Part shown: one piece after another, positions 8,850 through 17,771 of the stretch
How the letters are laid out: every line of letters begins with the position of its first letter
Numbering within the stretch: the stretch's first letter is position 1
Assembly: GCA_013298765.1 (NCBI GenBank)
Contig: JAAFJA010000008.1
Location: forward strand, 62,001 to 126,000
DNA: 64,000 nt
Direction: 5' to 3'
Source: Betaproteobacteria bacterium
GTDB lineage: Bacteria; Pseudomonadota; Gammaproteobacteria; Burkholderiales; Casimicrobiaceae
Translations under genes and position numbers: made by a program
The notes under the pieces: model-generated
Told to the model about the DNA's origin: nothing
The model's input: the letters and a program-made list of their open reading frames with translations, nothing else
The model's database searches: none

Positions 8850-9833
8850 ATGAAAGCCCCCGTTCGAGTCGCCGTTACCGGTGCAGCTGGCCAGATTGGC
8901 TACGCACTCCTCTTCCGCATTGCCGCAGGCGAAATGCTCGGCAAAGATCAGCCGGTGATCCTTCAACTGCTCGAAATTCCAGACGAGAAAGCACAGAAGG
9001 CGTTGAAGGGCGTGATGATGGAATTGGAAGATTGCGCGTTCCCGCTGCTCGCAGGCATGGAAGCGCACTCCGACGCGATGACTGCGTTCAAAGGCACCCA
9101 CTACGCCGTGCTCGTGGGCGCACGTCCACGTGGCCCCGGCATGGAGCGCGCAGACCTTTTGCAAGCCAACGCCGCCATCTTCACAGCTCAAGGCAAAGCG
9201 CTGAACGCCGTGGCTGATCGCAACGTGCGTGTGTTGGTCGTCGGCAACCCGGCGAATACCAATGCCTACATCGCTCAGAAATCCGCACCGGATCTGCCTG
9301 CGAAGAATTTCACCTCGATGCTTCGCTTGGATCACAACCGCGCGCTTTCGCAACTCGCAGCGAAAACAGGTGTGGCTGTAGCCGACATCAAGAATTTGGT
9401 CGTGTGGGGCAACCACTCGCCCACGATGTATCCAGACATTCGCTTCGCTACCGCAAACGGCGTGAAGCTCAAAGAGAAGGTGGATGAGGCGTGGAACAAC
9501 GACCTCTTCATCCCAACCGTTGGCAAGCGCGGCGCAGCAATCATCGAAGCGCGCGGTCTGTCGTCAGCCGCATCTGCTGCGAACGCTGCGATTGATCACA
9601 TGCGCGATTGGGCGCTCGGCACCAATGGCGCATGGGTCACGATGGGCGTGCCATCGGATGGCAGCTATGGCATTCCCGAAGGCATTCAGTATGGCGTTGC
9701 CGTCACTTGCGCCAACGGCGAATACACGCGTGTGACGGGTCTCGAAATCGACGCCAAGAGCCGCGAGCGTATGGACAAAACGCTCAAGGAATTGACGGAC
9801 GAGCGTGATGCGATTGCGCATCTGTTGAAGTAA
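8850..9833 (+). CDS. mdh: NAD-dependent malate dehydrogenase
   Basis: Interconverts malate and oxaloacetate, supplying GltA. The 327 residues begin [20 protein letters not shown] with the Rossmann GAAGQIG, and include the [15 protein letters not shown] segment and the [13 protein letters not shown] active-site histidine segment of the longer (cytosolic-like) MDH group typical of betaproteobacteria. The ATG at 8850 is chosen because AGAAGGA precedes it closely; a longer in-frame ORF from 8793 lacks conserved sequence. It is the only TCA gene here on the plus strand and diverges from the gntR-sdh array across the palindrome. Confidence 0.96.
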   Translation: MKAPVRVAVTGAAGQIGYALLFRIAAGEMLGKDQPVILQLLEIPDEKAQKALKGVMMELEDCAFPLLAGMEAHSDAMTAFKGTHYAVLVGARPRGPGMERADLLQANAAIFTAQGKALNAVADRNVRVLVVGNPANTNAYIAQKSAPDLPAKNFTSMLRLDHNRALSQLAAKTGVAVADIKNLVVWGNHSPTMYPDIRFATANGVKLKEKVDEAWNNDLFIPTVGKRGAAIIEARGLSSAASAANAAIDHMRDWALGTNGAWVTMGVPSDGSYGIPEGIQYGVAVTCANGEYTRVTGLEIDAKSRERMDKTLKELTDERDAIAHLLK

Positions 9834-9838
9834 CGAAC

Positions 9839-10009
9839 CGTAGCCCGGATGCTCGCATCCGGGTTCCTGTAGGTGAAGGCGACTCCCCAAGAAGGCGGGG
9901 ATCAACGTCGCTTCGGGTTGTAGGCGACGGCTTGACGTCGCATCGAGTGGTAGGCGACGACTTGGCGTCGCTTTGGCGAAATGAAGAGCGCGGTCAAGCC
10001 CGCGCCTAC
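9839..10009. repeat. Cluster of short palindromic intergenic repeats
   Basis: Most of the 350 bp between mdh and prpB consists of repeats. 9844-9863 is a perfect hairpin CCCGGATGC-TC-GCATCCGGG. Two copies of a GTAGGCGACG-CTTG-CGTCGC unit lie at 9920-9941 and 9950-9971, and a more diverged one lies at 9869-9912. An inverted copy of a GTAGGCGCGGGCTTGACCGC unit lies at 9986-10009. The same units occur inside acnD (14807-14879) and after the dipeptidase gene (19851-19873). They look like REP-type elements. No transposase is nearby. Confidence 0.8.
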
Positions 10010-10054
10010 AGCCCGAACACCGAGATGACGAAAATCCCGGCTATTGGAAATTTG

Positions 10055-10101
10055 AAAACTAGTAGTTTTCTCGCGCTAGCACGTTTTAATGCGGGCTAGC
10101 G
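10055..10101. promoter_or_regulatory. Palindrome and hairpin upstream of prpB
   Basis: 10055-10069 is AAAACTA-G-TAGTTTT, a perfect palindrome around one base and a candidate operator for the propionate operon. 10074-10101 is a hairpin with CGCTAGC / GCTAGCG arms and a loop containing TTTTAAT; it belongs to a hairpin family seen at several other intergenic sites in the window. No PrpR-type regulator is encoded nearby, so which protein binds is unknown. Confidence 0.4.
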
Positions 10102-10184
10102 ACTGAAAAATCACTGTGTAAATAAGTCACTTAAATCGGCGCTTGCCCCGATGAAGTATGGGGATCGCCAAGAAAGCCTAGTCT

Positions 10185-11063
10185 ATGCAATCGCCCGGTG
10201 CCCTGTTCCGCAAAGCCCTCGTCGAAGAATCGCCGCTACAAGTCATCGGCGCGATCAACGCGAACCACGCGCTTCTCGCCAAGCGCGCAGGCTACCGCGC
10301 GATCTATCTCTCCGGTGGCGGCGTCGCCGCTGGCTCGCTCGGCTTGCCTGATCTCGGCATCAACAATTTGGACGACGTGCTCACCGATGTGCGCCGAATT
10401 ACCGACGTCTGCGACACGCCGCTCTTGGTCGATATCGACACCGGCTTCGGACCGAGCGCTTTCAACATCGCACGCACCGTGAAATCGCTCATCAAGTTCG
10501 GTGCGGCCGCGTGCCACATCGAAGACCAAGCAGGCGCCAAACGCTGCGGACATCGCCCCGGCAAAGAAGTGGTCAGCACCGAGGAAATGGTTGACCGCGT
10601 AAAAGCGGCGGCAGACGCCAAAACAGACCCCAACTTCTTCCTGATCGCCCGCACTGACGCGATTCAAATGTTCGGGGTTGACGCAGCAATCGAGCGCGCA
10701 ATCAAGTGCGTGGAAGCAGGCGCGGACGCGATCTTCGCGGAAGCCGCTTACGACTTGCCGACGTACAAAAGGTTTGTTGATGCCGTCAAAGTACCCGTCT
10801 TAGCAAACATCACCGAATTCGGCAAAACGCCGCTCTTCACGGTTGACGAATTAAAGAGCGTTGGCGTCGGCATCGTCCTCTACCCACTCTCCGCCTTCCG
10901 AGCGATGAACAAAGCCGCCGAAAACGTCTATCAAACGATTCGCCGCGATGGACATCAGAAAAACGTCGTCCACACGATGCAGACGCGTGAAGAGCTTTAC
11001 GATCGGATTGGGTATCACGAGTTCGAGCAGCATCTTGACGCGTTGTACGCTGCTAAGAAATAG
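10185..11063 (+). CDS. prpB: 2-methylisocitrate lyase
   Basis: Cleaves 2-methylisocitrate to pyruvate and succinate, the last step of the methylcitrate route for propionyl-CoA. The 292-residue protein has the active-site [11 protein letters not shown] loop that separates PrpB from isocitrate lyase, the VDIDTGFG metal-site segment and the IARTDA segment. It is the first gene of the prp cluster. A 120-bp upstream region carries a palindrome and a hairpin. The Shine-Dalgarno is weak (AAGAAAG). Confidence 0.95.
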   Translation: MQSPGALFRKALVEESPLQVIGAINANHALLAKRAGYRAIYLSGGGVAAGSLGLPDLGINNLDDVLTDVRRITDVCDTPLLVDIDTGFGPSAFNIARTVKSLIKFGAAACHIEDQAGAKRCGHRPGKEVVSTEEMVDRVKAAADAKTDPNFFLIARTDAIQMFGVDAAIERAIKCVEAGADAIFAEAAYDLPTYKRFVDAVKVPVLANITEFGKTPLFTVDELKSVGVGIVLYPLSAFRAMNKAAENVYQTIRRDGHQKNVVHTMQTREELYDRIGYHEFEQHLDALYAAKK

Positions 11064-11102
11064 CCCGCTCGCAACCATGTTCGGCGATTTCATTCACCAT
11101 GA

Positions 11103-11208
11103 TGTCATTCCCGCGAAGGCGGGAACCCACACGTTGATAACGAAGAACGATCAATCGACCGCAAATGCGCAACACAAACAGTGGGTTCCCGCTTTCGCGG
11201 GAATGACA
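11103..11208. repeat. REP-type inverted repeat pair
   Basis: Two near-perfect inverted copies of a unit containing GTCATTCCCGCGAAGGCGGG (11103-11130 and 11181-11208) face each other across 50 bp. Each copy is itself a short hairpin around GCGAAGGCG or its variant. A closely related pair lies at 16387-16546. Paired inverted REPs of this kind (BIME/REPIN-like) are common in proteobacterial intergenic DNA. It lies between prpB and the unknown gene at 11318. Confidence 0.85.
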
Positions 11209-11213
11209 GGTTT

Positions 11214-11288
11214 TGTAGGGTGGGCAGCCTCTGCCCACCAAAACGCGAAGGTCACGAACCGCGTGGGCACGAGGTGCCAACCCTACAT
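11214..11288. repeat. Second inverted repeat, TGTAGGG-ended
   Basis: The element begins TGTAGGGTGGGCAG and ends with GTGCCAACCCTACA, so its ends are inverted copies, and it holds an internal GGGCAG-CCTCTGCCC hairpin. It follows the REP pair by five bases. Together the two elements fill the gap between prpB and the next ORF. Confidence 0.75.
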
Positions 11289-11317
11289 ACTCCATCCAAA
11301 TTTGTCTCCCAGTCCAT

Positions 11318-11851
11318 ATGAATAGCCGTACAGAACTACTGAAAGGACGCGACGCGGGTCAACTACGACCTTCCGACTTTGCAGTCTTCCCGTTGTGGGA
11401 GTTCGCGCCCGAGAGCGACGAGCACGACGAGTGTTGGATGATTCCCGTGATTGAGGTACCAGTAAACGATCTAGTTGAACGTTGCCTCGGAACAGAAGTT
11501 TCGCTAGCGGACGGCTCTCGCGTGTGGGCTGTTATCTATGAACTTTGGCCGTTAACCCTCGAAGGGACAATAAAGTCGCAGAGATTTCGGTTCTTCAACG
11601 GCAATGATGTTTGCGATTGGCCAAAAGAAGAGTTTCAGCCTGGAACGGTTAACTCCGCAGAGCTTGCATCCTTTCTTGATCGAAGAGTTGAAGAAGTCTT
11701 TCCGTTCGCTTACGACGTTTCAAATCTCGTCACGGGCGATATCGCTGTTACGAAAAGATCTATATCAGTCGATGAAGAAAATCAAAAGTTCTGGCACGAT
11801 CCCCCGGACCCCGCGTTGGTCGAATCATTTTTAAGGGCAATCAAGCCCTGA
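11318..11851 (+). CDS. Hypothetical protein inside the propionate operon
   Basis: The 177-residue acidic, soluble protein is not recognised. It has no signal peptide or membrane segment. Tryptophans and the pair of acidic runs (ESDEHDE; SVDEENQKFW) are conspicuous. The start ATG at 11318 lacks a good Shine-Dalgarno and sits just after two repeat elements. Codon choice is visibly more A/T-rich than in prpB and prpC, which hints that it was inserted later. It resembles the stand-alone small proteins often dropped between genes with repeats. No function is proposed. Confidence 0.6.
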   Translation: MNSRTELLKGRDAGQLRPSDFAVFPLWEFAPESDEHDECWMIPVIEVPVNDLVERCLGTEVSLADGSRVWAVIYELWPLTLEGTIKSQRFRFFNGNDVCDWPKEEFQPGTVNSAELASFLDRRVEEVFPFAYDVSNLVTGDIAVTKRSISVDEENQKFWHDPPDPALVESFLRAIKP

Positions 11852-11920
11852 GACGCATCCATAGTGATTGAGCTGCGTGGTTCACGCACCTAGAAAAACA
11901 CACGCGCCGATATCAATTTG

Positions 11921-11939
11921 GGTGCGTTAAAAACGCACC
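11921..11939. promoter_or_regulatory. Leader hairpin before prpC
   Basis: GGTGCGTT-AAA-AACGCACC is a perfect eight-base-pair hairpin ending 15 bp before the prpC ATG and just ahead of its AGGAAAA Shine-Dalgarno. It has no T-run, so it is not a classical terminator. It may shape translation or mark an mRNA processing site between the inserted gene and prpC. Confidence 0.45.
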
Positions 11940-11954
11940 GTACAGGAAAACAAA

Positions 11955-13115
11955 ATGTCAGACACCTCATCCACCGTCACAGCTTTCAAACCCAAAAAAT
12001 CCGTAGCCCTCTCCGGCACCGCCGCGGGCAACACTGCGCTTTGCACCGTCGGGCGCACGGGCAATGATTTGCACTATCGTGGCTATGACATTCTGGATGT
12101 CGCCGATGCGTGTGAGTTTGAAGAGATCGCGTATCTCCTCGTGCATGGCAAGTTGCCGAATGCGGCGGAGCTTGCCGGCTACAAAGCGAAATTGAAAGCG
12201 CTGCGTGGCGTACCCGCCGCGGTGAAAGCGGCGCTGGAGCAATTGCCGCCGTCGGCGCATCCGATGGATGTGATGCGCACAGCGGTGTCGGTGCTCGGTT
12301 GTGTGTCGCCCGAGAAAGATGATCACAATCATCCGGGCGCGAAAGACATCGCGGACAAGTTGATGGCGTCGCTCGGCTCGATGATGCTTTATTGGTATCA
12401 CTACAGCCACAATGGTGTTCGCATCGACACGGATTCAGACGAAGATTCGATCGGCGGCCACTTCCTGCATCTGCTGCATGGCAAGCGTCCGCCGCAGAGC
12501 TGGGTGAAGGCGATGCACACCTCGCTCATCCTTTACGCGGAGCATGAATTCAATGCATCCACTTTCACCTGTCGCGTCGTCGCGGGCACGGGCTCCGACA
12601 TGTACAGCGCGATCTGCGGCGGTATCGGTGCGCTGCGCGGCCCTAAACACGGTGGCGCGAATGAAGTCGCCTTCGAAGTGCAGAAGCGTTACGACACGCC
12701 AGATGATGCCGAAGCCGACATCAAAGCGCGCGTTGAGCGCAAAGAAGTCGTGATTGGCTTCGGTCATCCGGTGTACACCGTGAGCGATCCGCGTAACAAA
12801 GTGATCAAAGAAGTGGCGCGCAAGCTTTCGGCAGAGAAGAGCGACATGAAAATGTTCAACATCGCCGAGCGCTTGGAAACGGTCATGTGGGACATCAAAA
12901 AAATGTTCCCGAACCTCGATTGGTTTTCGGCCGTGAGCTATCACATGATGGGTGTGCCGACTGCGATGTTCACTCCACTCTTCGTGATCGCGCGCACGAG
13001 CGGTTGGAGTGCGCACGTGATTGAGCAGCGCATTGATGGCAAGATCATCCGCCCGAGCGCGAATTACGTCGGGCCGGAGGATTTGACGTTTGTTCCTTTG
13101 AAGGATCGGAAGTAG
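11955..13115 (+). CDS. prpC: 2-methylcitrate synthase
   Basis: Joins propionyl-CoA and oxaloacetate to 2-methylcitrate. At 386 residues it is the short citrate-synthase type. [20 protein letters not shown] and [15 protein letters not shown] carry the catalytic histidine and aspartate regions as seen in PrpC, and [15 protein letters not shown] is typical. Its place between prpB and acnD supports the methylcitrate assignment over a second GltA. AGGAAAA precedes the ATG. Confidence 0.95.
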   Translation: MSDTSSTVTAFKPKKSVALSGTAAGNTALCTVGRTGNDLHYRGYDILDVADACEFEEIAYLLVHGKLPNAAELAGYKAKLKALRGVPAAVKAALEQLPPSAHPMDVMRTAVSVLGCVSPEKDDHNHPGAKDIADKLMASLGSMMLYWYHYSHNGVRIDTDSDEDSIGGHFLHLLHGKRPPQSWVKAMHTSLILYAEHEFNASTFTCRVVAGTGSDMYSAICGGIGALRGPKHGGANEVAFEVQKRYDTPDDAEADIKARVERKEVVIGFGHPVYTVSDPRNKVIKEVARKLSAEKSDMKMFNIAERLETVMWDIKKMFPNLDWFSAVSYHMMGVPTAMFTPLFVIARTSGWSAHVIEQRIDGKIIRPSANYVGPEDLTFVPLKDRK

Positions 13116-13123
13116 TTCTGGAG

Positions 13124-13624
13124 ATGGCGCACGTGACTGACGTAATCATGCGCCAAGCGCGCGCCGAAGATCTTCCCGCGCTACTTGCGTTGATCGCCGA
13201 CGACGTGCTCGGCAAAAACCGAGATGCAGATGCCTCCGATCCCGCATATCGCGCGGCGTTCGAAGCGATTGACTGCGATCCAAATCAGTATCTTCTTGTT
13301 GCCGAAGAGAGTGGCGAACTGATCGGCATGTTGCAGATTACGTTCATCCCGGGGCTTTCCCGCCGCGGCGCATGGCGAGCCAATGTCGAAGCAGTACGCA
13401 TCAAAAGTAGTTTGAGAAGCCGCGGCCTGGGAACCTTGCTAATGCAACGCGCGGAACACATTGCGATTGAACGTGGCGTTGCGCTCGTTCAACTCACATC
13501 CGATCGTCAACGCGAAGATGCTCATCGTTTCTACGCGCGGCTCGGCTACGTTGGCTCGCATACCGGTTTTAAAAAGCGGCTCGCCGCCGCTCCTTCTCCA
13601 GACAACGCTTTGCCGCGCCCCTAA
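13124..13624 (+). CDS. GNAT-family N-acetyltransferase
   Basis: Predicted acetyl-CoA-dependent acetyltransferase of 166 residues. The N-terminus has the beta-strand RQARAEDLPALLALI, and the acetyl-CoA loop motif is RSRGLGTLLMQRAEHIA (R/Q-x-x-G-x-G/A). AHRFYARLGYVGSHTGFKK is the family's C-terminal strand. It starts eight bases after prpC and ends 29 bp before acnD, so it is co-transcribed with the propionate genes. The substrate is unknown; a link with propionyl- or acetyl-CoA handling is only suggested by position. Confidence 0.85.
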   Translation: MAHVTDVIMRQARAEDLPALLALIADDVLGKNRDADASDPAYRAAFEAIDCDPNQYLLVAEESGELIGMLQITFIPGLSRRGAWRANVEAVRIKSSLRSRGLGTLLMQRAEHIAIERGVALVQLTSDRQREDAHRFYARLGYVGSHTGFKKRLAAAPSPDNALPRP

Positions 13625-13653
13625 ATAGCGAGTGTCGGCTTCACGAGGTTAAA

Positions 13654-16380
13654 TTGAATCAATCGTTTCGCAAACCCCTCCCAGGACTTCGTGTTGATTA
13701 CATTGACGCGGCAGAGGCAGTCAACGCCATCGCTCCGGGCGCGTGGGACAAACTGCCGTACACCGCCCGCGTGCACGCCGAGAATATCGTGCGCAAAGCC
13801 GAGCCCGCGAAGATCAATGACTATTTGAAGCAGTTGATTGAGCGAAAGCGCGAGCTTGATTTCCCTTGGTTCCCGGCGCGCGTGGTGTGCCACGACATTC
13901 TTGGGCAAACCGCGCTTGTGGATCTCGCAGGGTTGCGCGATGCGATTGCCGATCAAGGCGGCGATCCGGCGAAAGTGAATCCGGTCGTGCCAGTACAGTT
14001 GATCGTCGATCATTCGCTGGCCGTGGAATGCGGCGGCTTCGATCCGAATGCTTTTGAGAAGAATCGTGCGATTGAAGATCGTCGCAACGAGGATCGCTTC
14101 CACTTCATCAATTGGACGAAAGAAGCGTTCAAAAATGTGGACGTGATCCCGCCAGGCAACGGCATCATGCATCAGATCAATTTGGAGCGCATGAGCCCAG
14201 TGATCGGTGTGCAGGATGGCGTTGCATACCCTGACACCTGTGTTGGCACAGATAGCCACACGCCGCACGTTGATGCGCTGGGTGTGATCGCGGTCGGCGT
14301 CGGTGGACTTGAAGCCGAAAACGTGATGCTCGGCCGTGCTTCATGGATGCGCTTGCCGGACATCGTGGGCGTCGAGCTTTCCGGCAAACGACAAGAGGGA
14401 ATCACAGCGACCGATGTCGTGCTCGCGCTCACCGAGTTCCTGCGCAAGCAGAAAGTGGTTGGCGCGTATCTGGAGTTTTACGGCGAAGGCGCATCGAGCC
14501 TTACGCTCGGTGATCGTGCAACCATTTCCAACATGGCGCCTGAGTACGGCGCGACGGCTGCGATGTTCTTCATCGATCAGCAGACGATCGAATATCTGAA
14601 GCTCACCGGGCGTGAGGATGCGCAGGTGAAACTCGTCGAAACCTATGCCAAACACACGGGGCTTTGGGCGGATGCGCTTACGACGGCTGAGTATGAGCGC
14701 GTATTGAAGTTCGATCTTTCGACCGTTGTGCGCAATATGGCCGGGCCGTCGAATCCGCATGCGCGGGTGGCGACGACGGATTTGGTAAACAAGGGAATCG
14801 CCACTGGTAGGCGCGGGCTTGACCGCGCTTCTGACGGAGAGAGCATCGCCCAATCAAGCGACGCCAAGTCGTCGCCTACAACCGGAGCAAGTCAGCCTTC
14901 CCCTCACCCGCCCTCCGGGCACCCTCTCCCAGAGGGAGAGGGAATCGTACACGCCGAAACGGCCATGCCCGACGGCGCAGTGATCATCGCGGCGATCACC
15001 TCTTGCACGAACACGAGTAACCCTCGCAACGTTATCGCCGCGGCCCTCCTCGCGCGCAACGCGAACAAGCTCGGGCTCACCCGCAAACCTTGGGTGAAAT
15101 CTTCGCTCGCGCCGGGGTCGAAGACGGTTGAGCTTTACTTGCAAGAGGCGGGACTGTTGGGCGATCTTGAAGCGCTTGGCTTCGGCATCGTTGCATTCGC
15201 CTGCACCACGTGTAACGGCATGTCCGGCGCGCTCGACCCAAAGATTCAGCAAGAGATCATTGATCGCGATCTGTACGCAACCGCTGTACTCTCGGGTAAT
15301 CGAAATTTCGATGGCCGAATCCATCCGTACGCGAAACAAGCGTTCCTTGCCTCGCCCCCGCTCGTAATCGCGTACGCGATTGCGGGCACGATCCGCTTCG
15401 ACATTGAGCGTGACGCACTGGGCGTTGTTGATGGCAAGCCGATCACGTTGAAAGATCTGTGGCCAAGCGATGAGGAAATTGATGCGGTCGTCGCCAAGGC
15501 AGTGAAACCGGAGCAGTTCCGTAAAGTCTATGAGCCGATGTTCGCGATCAATGTCGCGAGCAGCGTGCAAGCAAAACCACTCTACGATTGGCGCGCGCAA
15601 AGCACCTACATCCGTCGGCCGCCGTACTGGGAAGGTGCTCTCGCGGGCGAGCGCACGCTCAAGGGGATGCGCCCACTCGCAGTGCTTGGGGACAACATCA
15701 CCACCGATCATCTTTCGCCATCCAACGCGATCATGCTCGATAGCGCTGCGGGCGAATACCTCGCGAAAATGGGTTTGCCAGAGGAAGACTTCAATTCGTA
15801 CGCAACCCATCGCGGCGATCACCTGACGGCGCAACGCGCAACGTTTGCCAATCCAACGTTACAAAACGAGATGGTGAAAAACGCTGATGGCTCGATCAAG
15901 AAGGGCTCCCTGGCCCGCATCGAACCCGAAGGCAACGTGACGCGCATGTGGGAAGCGATTGAAACCTACATGGATCGAAAGCAGCCACTCATCATCATCG
16001 CGGGCGCTGATTACGGGCAAGGTTCCTCCCGCGATTGGGCGGCCAAGGGCGTGCGCCTCGCGGGTGTGGAGGCGATCGTCGCTGAAGGCTTCGAGCGCAT
16101 CCACCGCACGAACTTGATCGGCATGGGCGTGTTGCCGCTTGAGTTCAAGCCGGGAACGAATCGCAAGACGCTCGCGATTGACGGCACGGAAACGTTCGAC
16201 GTGATCGGTGAACGCATGCCGCGCGCTACGCTCACCTTGGTAGTGAATCGCAAGAACGGCGAGTGCGTTGAGGTGCCGGTGACGTGTCGTCTCGATACGG
16301 CGGAAGAGATTTCGGTTTACGACGCGGGCGGCGTGTTGCAGCGTTTTGCGAAAGATTTTTTGGAGCAGGAAGCAGTTTAG
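13654..16380 (+). CDS. acnD: Fe/S-dependent 2-methylcitrate dehydratase with repeat-derived insert
   Basis: Aconitase-family enzyme that dehydrates 2-methylcitrate; it works with PrpF. The three [4Fe-4S] ligand cysteines are C451 (TSCTNTSNP), C517 and C520 (ACTTCNG). The C-terminal swivel domain has GADYGQGSSRDWAAKG. TTG is the start, with GAGG five bases upstream. At 908 residues it is about 45-50 longer than usual AcnD. The excess is residues 384-433, just before the first cluster cysteine, and is encoded by three intergenic repeat units. The frame stays open through the insert, and the flanks match the family. The insert probably forms a disordered loop. Confidence 0.93.
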   Translation: MNQSFRKPLPGLRVDYIDAAEAVNAIAPGAWDKLPYTARVHAENIVRKAEPAKINDYLKQLIERKRELDFPWFPARVVCHDILGQTALVDLAGLRDAIADQGGDPAKVNPVVPVQLIVDHSLAVECGGFDPNAFEKNRAIEDRRNEDRFHFINWTKEAFKNVDVIPPGNGIMHQINLERMSPVIGVQDGVAYPDTCVGTDSHTPHVDALGVIAVGVGGLEAENVMLGRASWMRLPDIVGVELSGKRQEGITATDVVLALTEFLRKQKVVGAYLEFYGEGASSLTLGDRATISNMAPEYGATAAMFFIDQQTIEYLKLTGREDAQVKLVETYAKHTGLWADALTTAEYERVLKFDLSTVVRNMAGPSNPHARVATTDLVNKGIATGRRGLDRASDGESIAQSSDAKSSPTTGASQPSPHPPSGHPLPEGEGIVHAETAMPDGAVIIAAITSCTNTSNPRNVIAAALLARNANKLGLTRKPWVKSSLAPGSKTVELYLQEAGLLGDLEALGFGIVAFACTTCNGMSGALDPKIQQEIIDRDLYATAVLSGNRNFDGRIHPYAKQAFLASPPLVIAYAIAGTIRFDIERDALGVVDGKPITLKDLWPSDEEIDAVVAKAVKPEQFRKVYEPMFAINVASSVQAKPLYDWRAQSTYIRRPPYWEGALAGERTLKGMRPLAVLGDNITTDHLSPSNAIMLDSAAGEYLAKMGLPEEDFNSYATHRGDHLTAQRATFANPTLQNEMVKNADGSIKKGSLARIEPEGNVTRMWEAIETYMDRKQPLIIIAGADYGQGSSRDWAAKGVRLAGVEAIVAEGFERIHRTNLIGMGVLPLEFKPGTNRKTLAIDGTETFDVIGERMPRATLTLVVNRKNGECVEVPVTCRLDTAEEISVYDAGGVLQRFAKDFLEQEAV
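14807..14942. repeat. Three intergenic-type repeats inside acnD
   Basis: 14807-14830 is a GTAGGCGCGGGCTTGACCGC unit. 14856-14879 is an inverted GTAGGCGACGACTTGGCGTC unit. 14900-14942 is the CCCTCACCCGCCCTCCGGGC unit ending in a CCCTCTCCC-GAGGGAGAGGG hairpin. The first two are found outside genes at 9920-10009 and 19851, and the third has relatives at 17772-17815. Here they are read in frame as GRRGLDRAS, SSDAKSSPT and SPHPPSGHPLPEGEG. No other copy in the window lies within a recognised gene. Confidence 0.88.
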
Positions 16381-16386
16381 TTTCGT

Positions 16387-16546
16387 CTGTCATCCCCGCG
16401 AAGGCGGGGACCCAGACCGGGCTGCCGCACAGCGAGAACGCGTTGAGGTATTGGTAGTCCTAGTGTCCGGGAATGTAAAAAAGTTTTCAATCTGCGATAG
16501 ACGTCTTAGGTCACGGTCTGGGTCCCCGCCTTCGCGGGGATGACAG
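16387..16546. repeat. Perfect 32-bp inverted REP pair
   Basis: 16387-16418 and 16515-16546 are exact reverse complements of 32 bases, each containing CCCCGCGAAGGCGGGG, separated by 96 bp of unique sequence. The right arm ends in CAGG, which runs into the Shine-Dalgarno of prpF. The perfect match suggests recent duplication or gene conversion. It is a relative of the pair at 11103-11208. Confidence 0.9.
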
Positions 16547-16555
16547 GAAAAAACG

Positions 16556-17752
16556 ATGAGTGCAACGAATCAACAAATCAAACTCCCCGCCCTCTACATG
16601 CGCGGCGGCACATCCAAAGGCGTCTTCTTCAAACTCGAAGACTTGCCTGAAAACGCTCGCAAGCCCGGACCAGCGCTCGATGCGATTTTGCTTCGCGTGA
16701 TTGGTTCGCCTGATCCGTATGCGAAACACATCGACGGTATGGGTGGCGCGACCTCTTCCACCAGCAAATGCGTGATCCTTTCAAAGAGCAGTCGCCCCGA
16801 CCATGATGTCGATTACTTGTTTGGACAAATCTCTATCGATAAGCCGTTCGTTGACTGGAGCGGCAACTGCGGCAACTTAACAACCGCCGTTGGTCCGTTT
16901 GCGATTGCGCAAGGCATCGTCGATAAATCTCGCATTCCAGCAAACGGCAAGATGACCGTTCGCATCTGGCAAGTGAACATCGGCAAAACGATCATCGCGC
17001 ACGTACCGATTGCGAATGGAGAAGTGCAAGAGTTGGGCGATTTTGAGATGGACGGCGTCACCTTCCCTGCCGCCGAAGTGCAACTCGAATTCCTCGATCC
17101 CGCAGCGGAAGATCCGGATAGCGGCGGCGCGCTCTTCCCCACTGGCAATCTGGTCGACGAACTGGACGTGCCAGGCGTGGGCGTCCTCAAAGCCACGATG
17201 ACCACCGCAGGCATCCCGACGATTTTTGTGAACGCCGCAGACATCGGCTGCATTGGAACTGAGCTTCAAGAACAGATCAACGGGGACCCGGCGAAGCTTG
17301 CAATGTTTGAAAAGATCCGCACTGCTGGCGCACTCAAGATGGGCTTGATTAAATCGGCGGAAGAGGCACAAAAACGTCAACATACGCCAAAGATCGCTTT
17401 CGTCGCCTCGCCCCAACAATACAAGGCTTCAAGCGGAAGAGTCGTAAACGCTTCAGAAATTGACGTCTGCGTCCGCGCCCTCTCAATGGGCAAACTGCAT
17501 CACGCGATGATGGGCACGGCGTCCGTTGCCATCGCCGTTGCGGCCTGCATTCCGGGCACGCTGGTGAACGCAGCGGCGGGTGGTGGCGCGCGCGAGGAAG
17601 TGCGCTTCGGGCACCCGTCCGGCGTCACGCTCGTCGGCGCGGAAGCGTCACTTGTGAACGGCGACTGGACCGTGAAGAAAGCGGTGATGAGCCGCAGCGC
17701 GCGGGTTTTGATGGAAGGTCTTGTGCGCGTTCCCGTCATTGAGCGTTCGTAA
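16556..17752 (+). CDS. prpF: 2-methylaconitate cis-trans isomerase PrpF
   Basis: Isomerises the product of AcnD so that the ordinary aconitase can complete the route to 2-methylisocitrate. The 398-residue DAP-epimerase-fold protein shows the N-terminal YMRGGTSKGVFF and GMGGATSSTSKC signatures and the WSGNCGNLTTAVGPFA segment. acnD and prpF are a fixed pair in organisms lacking PrpD, which fits here. The ATG at 16556 follows AGGAAA, which touches the right arm of the preceding inverted repeat. Confidence 0.95.
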   Translation: MSATNQQIKLPALYMRGGTSKGVFFKLEDLPENARKPGPALDAILLRVIGSPDPYAKHIDGMGGATSSTSKCVILSKSSRPDHDVDYLFGQISIDKPFVDWSGNCGNLTTAVGPFAIAQGIVDKSRIPANGKMTVRIWQVNIGKTIIAHVPIANGEVQELGDFEMDGVTFPAAEVQLEFLDPAAEDPDSGGALFPTGNLVDELDVPGVGVLKATMTTAGIPTIFVNAADIGCIGTELQEQINGDPAKLAMFEKIRTAGALKMGLIKSAEEAQKRQHTPKIAFVASPQQYKASSGRVVNASEIDVCVRALSMGKLHHAMMGTASVAIAVAACIPGTLVNAAAGGGAREEVRFGHPSGVTLVGAEASLVNGDWTVKKAVMSRSARVLMEGLVRVPVIERS

Positions 17753-17771
17753 CACGCTAGAAGCGAACGCT

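Noticed and set aside
8703-9416. 237-residue minus-strand ORF overlapping mdh
   Set aside because: It overlaps a certain mdh gene and its leader, shows no known motif and has no start signal.
9839-10009. Possible CRISPR array after mdh
   Set aside because: The units are self-complementary, differ in length and orientation, and lack regular spacers; no cas genes are present. They are REP-type repeats.
14854-15834. 326-residue minus-strand ORF opposite acnD
   Set aside because: It is a shadow of acnD created by high GC codon use. The plus-strand frame is conserved throughout.
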